This document shows, piece by piece, positions 58,868 to 64,000 of a stretch of DNA of 64,000 nt. Location of the stretch: contig CACLDE010000001.1 in NCBI GenBank assembly GCA_902605645.1, forward strand, positions 62,001 to 126,000. The letters are read 5' to 3'. How positions within the stretch are numbered: position 1 is the first letter of the stretch; every line of letters begins with the position of its first letter. Position numbers and translations under genes: made by a program. Origin of the DNA: an uncultured Pelagibacteraceae bacterium (GTDB lineage: Bacteria > Pseudomonadota > Alphaproteobacteria > Pelagibacterales > Pelagibacteraceae). The notes beneath the pieces are model-generated. The model was not told where the DNA came from. It did no database searches and was given only the letters and a program-made list of their open reading frames with translations.

Positions 58868-59811
58868 TTTGCTTTTGCGAATTGCCCTCCATCACGATAA
58901 CGCCACAACCATTTTTCCATAGCTTGTTCAACGTCTTTTGGCTTTATATCTAAATCACTAATTGTAAGTTCTTTACTTGAAACAACGTTATCAGCTTCTG
59001 ATAAAATTTCACATTGATCTCTTGTTAAAACTGGTGGGATCGGTAATAAACTTAAAATTGAACTTTGTATTTTGGCTATAGCCATAGGCATCTCTATAAC
59101 AAATCTTTTTTTATTAATAGTTTTCATTATAGATTTTACCATATCACCAAAACTTATTACTGTAGGTCCACCTATTTCATAAATTTTTCCCTCGTTCTTT
59201 TTTGCTTGTATAGCTTTAACAATAGAATCAGCTACATCCGTTACCATTATCGGTTGAAATTTATAATCTATTCCTACAATCGGAATTACTGGCGAAAAAC
59301 TTAATTTTGAAAATAAATTTGTAAAATTATCTTCAGGCCCACATACAACACTTGGTCTTATAATTACAGTATTTTTAAAGTTCATTAGAGATTTTTCTTC
59401 TCCAGCAAATTTTGATCTTTGATATGCAGATTTTGAATCTTTGTTAGCTCCTATTGCAGAAACATGAATATATTTTTTTACTTTATGCTTTTCACATAAT
59501 CTTGAAATAATATCTGGGATATCTGAGTGAATTTTTGTAAATTTTTGCTTTCTGTTTTCAAATAATATTCCTATTAAATTAATAACCACATCTGAATTAC
59601 TGATAGCTTCTTCTATTTTATCAAAATTGTTTGAATTGAAATCAATTAACTCTACCGATCCTGGAGGAGCTTGAGTCTTTAGATAACCTTTTTGAAAGGC
59701 TTTTCTTGTAGGAATGATGCATCTAAAGTGTTTATTCGTCAAATTTCGAACAAGATATCGTCCTATAAATCCACCACCGCCAAGGATTGTTGCTATTGGG
59801 TAATTGTTCAT
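58864..59811 (-). CDS. NDUFA9-like NAD(P)-binding protein (complex I-associated)
   Basis: 315 residues, extended short-chain dehydrogenase fold. ATILGGGGFIGRYLVRNL for cofactor binding, VINLIGILFENRKQKFTKIH, YIHVSAIGANKDSKSAYQRSKFAGE and IIRPSVVCGPEDNFTNLF match NDUFA9/39-kDa homologues of complex I from alphaproteobacteria. The YxxxK catalytic pair is Tyr-Gln-Arg-Ser-Lys. Whether it joins complex I in this organism cannot be judged here. First gene of a three-gene run. Confidence 0.88.
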   Translation of the reverse strand: MNNYPIATILGGGGFIGRYLVRNLTNKHFRCIIPTRKAFQKGYLKTQAPPGSVELIDFNSNNFDKIEEAISNSDVVINLIGILFENRKQKFTKIHSDIPDIISRLCEKHKVKKYIHVSAIGANKDSKSAYQRSKFAGEEKSLMNFKNTVIIRPSVVCGPEDNFTNLFSKLSFSPVIPIVGIDYKFQPIMVTDVADSIVKAIQAKKNEGKIYEIGGPTVISFGDMVKSIMKTINKKRFVIEMPMAIAKIQSSILSLLPIPPVLTRDQCEILSEADNVVSSKELTISDLDIKPKDVEQAMEKWLWRYRDGGQFAKAK

Positions 59812-59825
59812 GGTAATTAGATAAT

Positions 59826-60452
59826 ATGGTAAAAATTCATAGATTAAAAGGCGACATTACTCCCAAAATAGCTAGTTCATTTAAAGGAAGTATTGCAATT
59901 GATACTGAAGCAACTGGACTGAAAATACCAGAAAGAGACAAGTTAAGTTTAATTCAAATTTGTGGTGAGGATGGAGAAGTTTATATCATTCAACCTGATC
60001 GAAATAATTACAAAGCTCCAAACTTGGTTTCTTTGTTAGAAAATGAAAAAATTTTAAAAATAGGTCATTTCTTAAGATTTGATAAAAATGCCCTAGAATA
60101 TTTTTTAAAATGTAAAATGAAAAATATTTTTGATACGAAAATTGCCTCTAAAATTGTGAGAACTTATACAGACCAACACGGTTTAAAAAACTTAGTATTT
60201 GAATTTTGCAATAAAAGCTTAGATAAAAGACAGGGAAGTTCTGATTGGAATAAAGATATAGAAGAACTTTCCGATAAACAACTAGAATACGCAGCGGGTG
60301 ATGTCATTTACCTACATAAAATAAAAAAACAATTAGAAAAAATGCTTGTGAGAGAAAAACGGATGGATCTTTTTAATAGATGCATAAGTTTTTTAGATAC
60401 TAGAATTGAATTAGATCAAAATGGATTTAAATTTGATATTTTTGAACACTAA
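59826..60452 (+). CDS. rnd: Ribonuclease D-like 3'-5' exonuclease
   Basis: 208 residues: the DEDD exonuclease domain alone, without the HRDC domains of full RNase D (about 375 residues). Motifs: IAIDTEATGLKIPERDKLSL, GHFLRFDKNALEYF and LEYAAGDVIYLHKI. Trims 3' ends of RNA, including tRNA (family knowledge). The short form is common in alphaproteobacteria. It overlaps kdsD by one base. Confidence 0.9.
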   Translation: MVKIHRLKGDITPKIASSFKGSIAIDTEATGLKIPERDKLSLIQICGEDGEVYIIQPDRNNYKAPNLVSLLENEKILKIGHFLRFDKNALEYFLKCKMKNIFDTKIASKIVRTYTDQHGLKNLVFEFCNKSLDKRQGSSDWNKDIEELSDKQLEYAAGDVIYLHKIKKQLEKMLVREKRMDLFNRCISFLDTRIELDQNGFKFDIFEH

Positions 60453-61429
60453 TGAATAAAAATAATTACATAAAACTGGCTAAAATATCTGCCACTAAAC
60501 AAATTTCTGAATTAAAAAAAATTAATAAAGTTTTTAATAGTTCTTTTGTAAAGGCTGTAGAGACAATATATCAATGTCGTGGCAAAGTAATTTGTGCTGG
60601 GATAGGGAAATCAGGTTTAATTGCAAGAAAGGTTTCTGCAACTTTATCTTCGGTTGGTATTTCATCTTTTTTCTTAAGCCCCAGTGAGGCTAATCACGGT
60701 GATCTTGGTCAAATAGATAAAAAAGATTTACTTTTAGTTTTTTCTTATTCAGGAAATACTACTGAACTTACTAGTGTCTTAAAATATGCAAATAGATTTA
60801 ATATCAAAATAATTGGTCTTGCTTCAAAGCCTGATAGCACTTTGATAAAGGCAAGTGATATTAAAATACTAATTCCAAGTGTAAAGGAAGCAGATCCAAC
60901 AGGAATGGTACCCACTTCAAGTACAAGTATTACTTTGTTATTAGGTGACTGCTTGGCTGTAGCATTGATGAATAAAATTAAATTTTCTAAGGAAAGATTT
61001 AAAGTATTTCACCCTGGCGGAAATATCGGCCAAACACTATTATTAGTCAAAGATATAATGTTGTCAGGTTCAAAAATACCAAAAATAAAAATAACTTGTA
61101 GTATAAACGAGGCTACAAGCAAAATTACAAAGTACAGACTTGGTTTAGCTATAATTATGAAAAAAAAAGTTGTTGCAGGTATTTTGACTGATGGCGATGC
61201 TAGGAGAAGTTTAAGATATAATTTAAAATTTCAGAGTTTGAAAAAGATTATGACTCCCAATCCTGTTTTTATCTCGGAAAATTCTACGGCTTCTAAAGCG
61301 TTAGCCATTATGAATAAAAAAAAAATTACAAGTCTCCTTGTAACATCTGATAAAGATTTGAATAAAAAAAATAAAAAACTTATTGGGGTTGTCCACATTC
61401 ATTCAATTTTACAATTTGGAATAAAATGA
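60452..61429 (+). CDS. kdsD: Arabinose-5-phosphate isomerase (KdsD/KpsF)
   Basis: 325 residues: a SIS domain (VICAGIGKSGLIARKVSATL, SPSEANHGDLGQI, VFSYSGNTTEL) followed by two CBS domains (from about 205, with GILTDGDARRSLRYN in the first). Catalytic family residues include His in EANHGD. It makes arabinose-5-P, the precursor of Kdo. It overlaps lptC by 4 bp, the normal kdsD-lptC order. Confidence 0.93.
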   Translation: MNKNNYIKLAKISATKQISELKKINKVFNSSFVKAVETIYQCRGKVICAGIGKSGLIARKVSATLSSVGISSFFLSPSEANHGDLGQIDKKDLLLVFSYSGNTTELTSVLKYANRFNIKIIGLASKPDSTLIKASDIKILIPSVKEADPTGMVPTSSTSITLLLGDCLAVALMNKIKFSKERFKVFHPGGNIGQTLLLVKDIMLSGSKIPKIKITCSINEATSKITKYRLGLAIIMKKKVVAGILTDGDARRSLRYNLKFQSLKKIMTPNPVFISENSTASKALAIMNKKKITSLLVTSDKDLNKKNKKLIGVVHIHSILQFGIK

Positions 61430-62013
61430 GCGCAAGAAAAAAAAGATTAATTTTCATTCAAGCAATGCTTTTAAGTGCAGCTATGTTATTACTTTATATC
61501 TTTTATTATAAAGGTAATATTAAAGATAATAATATTGAAGTAGTAAAAATCGAAGATAAAAAAATTGAAAAATTAAGTGAAAGCAATTTTTTTGAAAATG
61601 TAGAGTATAAAGGTATAGATGCAAGTGGTAATAGATACTTATTAAAATCTCAAATAGCATATTTCGATGATAAGAAGCCAGAGTTAGTTAATATGGAAGA
61701 AATGGAAGCTATATTTTATTTCAAAGATGGCACAATTCTAAAAGTTTTTGGTAATAATGGAATATATAATAATAAAACCAATGATATGAAATTTAGAGAT
61801 GAAGTTAAAGTAGTCCAGTCTAATAATCAAATTTACGCTGATAATTTGGATTATTTTAATTCTAAAAGAATAATAAATATTTACGGTAACGTTTTTGGTA
61901 AAAGTTTAGATGGAAATTTTAATTCAGATATCTTAAACATAAATATTGATAATCAATCAGTAGATTTTTTAATGAATAATAATGATCAAGTTAAAATAAA
62001 TTTAAAAAAATGA
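61426..62013 (+). CDS. lptC: LPS export protein LptC
   Basis: 195 residues. An N-terminal membrane helix (about 8-27) and a periplasmic beta-jellyroll with repeats typical of LptC/LptA: FENVEYKGIDASGNRYLLKS, NGIYNNKTNDMKFRDEVKV and QIYADNLDYFNSKRIINIYG. It passes LPS from the LptB2FG complex to LptA. lptB begins at its stop with a 4-bp overlap; the lptA gene usually between them is absent here. Confidence 0.88.
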   Translation: MSARKKRLIFIQAMLLSAAMLLLYIFYYKGNIKDNNIEVVKIEDKKIEKLSESNFFENVEYKGIDASGNRYLLKSQIAYFDDKKPELVNMEEMEAIFYFKDGTILKVFGNNGIYNNKTNDMKFRDEVKVVQSNNQIYADNLDYFNSKRIINIYGNVFGKSLDGNFNSDILNINIDNQSVDFLMNNNDQVKINLKK

Positions 62014-62771
62014 AAAAAGGTTTTAGAATTATAAAATTTAAAAAAAACAAGCCCATTTTTGAATTAAAAGATATAAGTAAATCTTTTGATGGAAGACCAA
62101 TTTTAAAAAAAATTTCAATGGAGATGCATCCAGGTGAAATAGTTGGGCTATTAGGACCCAATGGATCAGGTAAATCCACTCTATACAACATTATTATTGG
62201 CCAGCATATGGCGGATAAAGGTAAAATAATAGTTAATAGCAAAGATATTTCAGAAATTCCAATTCACGAGAGAACGAATTTAGGTTTGGGCTATTTGAGT
62301 CAACAAAGAAGTGTTTTTAATATGTCTGTTTATAATAATCTTTTAGGAATTTGCCAACTATCAATAAAAAATTCTGAAGAACAGAGAAGGACCACTGAAA
62401 AACTTCTAGATGAATTTAATCTTCAACATTTAAGAACATTAAATAGTAATGTGTTATCTGGCGGGGAGGTAAGAAGATTAATGATGGCTAGAATAATGAT
62501 CAACAAACCAAAAGTAATATTGCTTGATGAACCAATGGCTGCCTTAGATCCTATAGTAGTACAGGATATACAAAAATATATATTAAAGATTCAATCTTAC
62601 GGCTGCTCAATTTTAGTAACCGATCACCAAGTTAGGAATCTTTTTGATATTGTTGACAGGGCATATGTGTTAGGTGAACAATCAATTATTGCAGATGGAA
62701 CCCCAAGTGAAATACTAAAATCTTCAAAAGCAATAAAGCTTTATTTCGGTAATCAGTATTCATCAAATTAA
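62010..62771 (+). CDS. lptB: LPS export ATP-binding protein LptB
   Basis: 253 residues, an ABC ATPase. Walker A GLLGPNGSGKSTLYNIIIG, Q-loop LGLGYLSQQRSVFNMSVYNN, signature NVLSGGEVRRLMMARIM, Walker B KVILLDEPMAALDPI and VTDHQVRN. LptB's typical GYLxQxxSVFxxLxV is nearly intact. It powers LPS transport with LptFG (not in the window). Starts in the lptC stop; its stop shares one base with the aroA ATG. Confidence 0.95.
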   Translation: MKKGFRIIKFKKNKPIFELKDISKSFDGRPILKKISMEMHPGEIVGLLGPNGSGKSTLYNIIIGQHMADKGKIIVNSKDISEIPIHERTNLGLGYLSQQRSVFNMSVYNNLLGICQLSIKNSEEQRRTTEKLLDEFNLQHLRTLNSNVLSGGEVRRLMMARIMINKPKVILLDEPMAALDPIVVQDIQKYILKIQSYGCSILVTDHQVRNLFDIVDRAYVLGEQSIIADGTPSEILKSSKAIKLYFGNQYSSN

Positions 62772-64000
62772 TGAATTCAAAAAAATTTTCTTTGGTTATA
62801 AATAAACCTATTGATAATTTTAAAAAAAATATCACTGTAGATAGCGATAAATCCATTTCCATAAGATCCTTTTTAATAGGATCCATTTGTGAAGGTATCT
62901 CATCTGTTAAAAACGTCTTGGAATCTGAAGATGTTTTCTCGACTATTAATTGTCTTCGAAAGCTTAATATTAAGATTTTATATCTAGGTAATAAAACTTA
63001 TAAAATTTTTGGAAGAGGATTAGGGTCATATACTGCTAAAAGCACATTAAAATTGAATTTTGGTAATTCCGGAACATTAGCTAGATTAATCACTGGTATC
63101 ATAGCATCTACTCCAAACATTAATTTAAAAATTTTTGGTGATAAATCACTCAATAAAAGAAACATGAAAAATTTAATTTTTTTAATGAACAAATTTGGAG
63201 CAGAATTTTATCCTAAAAATAAGTATTTTTTTCCACTTCTTATGTCTTCTTCAAATTACCCTATTGGCATATCCTACAAGTCAGGCACTTCAGCACAATT
63301 AAAAAGTGCTGTGATACTTGCGGGTTTAAATTCTTATGGAAACACAAAAATAATAGAAAATTTAAAAAGCAGGGATCACACTGAAAATATGCTTAAAGAA
63401 AATAAACAAGCTATAAAAATTACAGGCAATAATAAAAAAAAAATTAAGATTTTTGGCAAAAAAAGCTTAAAAAACTTTTCTTTAAAAGTTCCTGGAGATC
63501 CGTCATCAGCGGCGTTTTTTACTGCTTTAACCTTACTCAAAAAAAATTCATATTTAAAGATTATGAATGTTGGTTTAAATCCAACTAGAATTGGTTTTTA
63601 TTCTCTTCTTAAAAAAAGCGGGGCTAAAATAAAATTTATTAATAAAAGAAAGATTAATAATGAGAGAATAGGCGATATTATTGTAAAAAGCAGTGTTCTC
63701 AAACCAATAAATGCATCTAAAAAGTATTATTTAAATACGACGGATGAATATCCAATTTTATTTATAATTTCAGCCTTAATAAAAGGAAATTCTTTTTTTT
63801 CCGGAATATCAGATTTAAAAAATAAAGAAAGTGATAGAGTGAAAGAAATGCAAAATATTTTAAAGCAAATAGGAGTATTCTCTATTTTTAAAAATGGAAA
63901 GTTGTTAATTAAAGGTAAAAATTTAAATAAAAATAAAATTATAAAAGTAAATGTTTTGGATCTTGGTGATCATCGAATTTGTATGTCTGCAGCAATCCTT
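62771..64000 (+). CDS. aroA: 3-phosphoshikimate 1-carboxyvinyltransferase (EPSP synthase), truncated by window edge
   Basis: Absent from the ORF track because it runs off the right edge. ATG 62771 overlaps the lptB stop; 410 codons are visible. Motifs: VDSDKSISIRSFLIGSICEG for substrate Lys/Arg, LNFGNSGTLARLITGII (class II-like GNSGT instead of the class I GNAGT), KVPGDPSSAAFFTAL, NTTDEYPILFIISALIKG and the start of the end motif LGDHRICMSAAIL. It makes EPSP in the shikimate pathway. Only the last 20-40 residues are missing. Confidence 0.95.
   Translation, partial: MNSKKFSLVINKPIDNFKKNITVDSDKSISIRSFLIGSICEGISSVKNVLESEDVFSTINCLRKLNIKILYLGNKTYKIFGRGLGSYTAKSTLKLNFGNSGTLARLITGIIASTPNINLKIFGDKSLNKRNMKNLIFLMNKFGAEFYPKNKYFFPLLMSSSNYPIGISYKSGTSAQLKSAVILAGLNSYGNTKIIENLKSRDHTENMLKENKQAIKITGNNKKKIKIFGKKSLKNFSLKVPGDPSSAAFFTALTLLKKNSYLKIMNVGLNPTRIGFYSLLKKSGAKIKFINKRKINNERIGDIIVKSSVLKPINASKKYYLNTTDEYPILFIISALIKGNSFFSGISDLKNKESDRVKEMQNILKQIGVFSIFKNGKLLIKGKNLNKNKIIKVNVLDLGDHRICMSAAIL

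Overview
The window looks like a streamlined alphaproteobacterial genome of the SAR11 / Pelagibacter type. It is very AT-rich, and neighbouring genes overlap by 1-23 bp or sit a few bases apart; convergent genes even overlap at their 3' ends. No gap without a gene exceeds about 280 bases. Typical alphaproteobacterial synteny is present: a split Fo ATP synthase operon with b and b' subunits, ctaC-ctaD-ctaB-ctaG-ctaE-SURF1-thrC, ffs-dnaX-ybaB-recR, gcrA, and hisS-hisZ-hisG. A tandem glycine riboswitch in front of malate synthase is a SAR11 hallmark. No mobile elements, CRISPR arrays or phage genes were seen.

Layout. 1-2912: the end of smc, then atpI-atpB-atpE-atpF'-atpF (membrane Fo sector). 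2929-8124: a retinal pathway (crtI, crtB, crtY, blh) overlapping ispH, with all genes overlapping and only 16 bp after atpF. 8124-11362: thrB, rnhA, a peroxiredoxin and thrC. 11359-16819 (minus): the aa3-type cytochrome c oxidase operon, including a 36-codon membrane ORF missing from the ORF track. 16873-21082: rsmE, a double-CDGSH protein, a HAD dehalogenase, a pirin, a quinone oxidoreductase and two DUF proteins. 21127-26785: ubiA, an MsbA-type exporter and the lipid A/Kdo genes waaA, lpxK and lpxL. 27026-35294: purD, rsmD, pgi, a BamF-like lipoprotein, lspA, ileS, ribF and a HAD phosphatase. 35379-37473: a heat-shock promoter, groS-groL and a terminator. 37671-40383: a small surface-modification island (two methyltransferases and a glycosyltransferase). 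40387-43499: hisG, hisZ, hisS and tRNA-His. 43732-47635: cspA, accA, the glycine riboswitch and glcB. 47637-50330: recR, ybaB, dnaX and SRP RNA. 50387-55503: pheA, kdsB, a membrane cytochrome c, argF, argD and an ABC-2 permease. 55651-59811: gcrA, a small membrane protein, an aquaporin-like channel, a divergent PiT-like transporter, a 76-aa protein, an SMR-like protein and an NDUFA9-like protein. 59826-64000: rnd, kdsD, lptC, lptB and the start of aroA (runs off the edge).

How the genes fit together. Much of the window serves energy conversion across the inner membrane: the Fo motor, cytochrome oxidase, a membrane cytochrome c, and synthesis of retinal, the chromophore of a light-driven proton pump. 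The opsin itself and crtE (GGPP synthase) are not in this window. A second theme is outer-membrane building: kdsD, kdsB and waaA (Kdo), lpxK, lpxL, msbA, lptB, lptC and the BamF-like lipoprotein.

Most notable observations: lspA has lost a usable ATG, and one extra A would restore a full N-terminus; tRNA-His lies 4 nt before hisS, so the tRNA is the mRNA leader; AccA carries a C-terminal membrane segment; the SMR-like protein lacks the essential Glu; a highly divergent two-repeat PiT-like carrier is present; dnaX contains an A9 tract; and retinal synthesis genes sit directly behind the ATP synthase Fo genes. All functional calls come from reading motifs and family memory; no database search was run.
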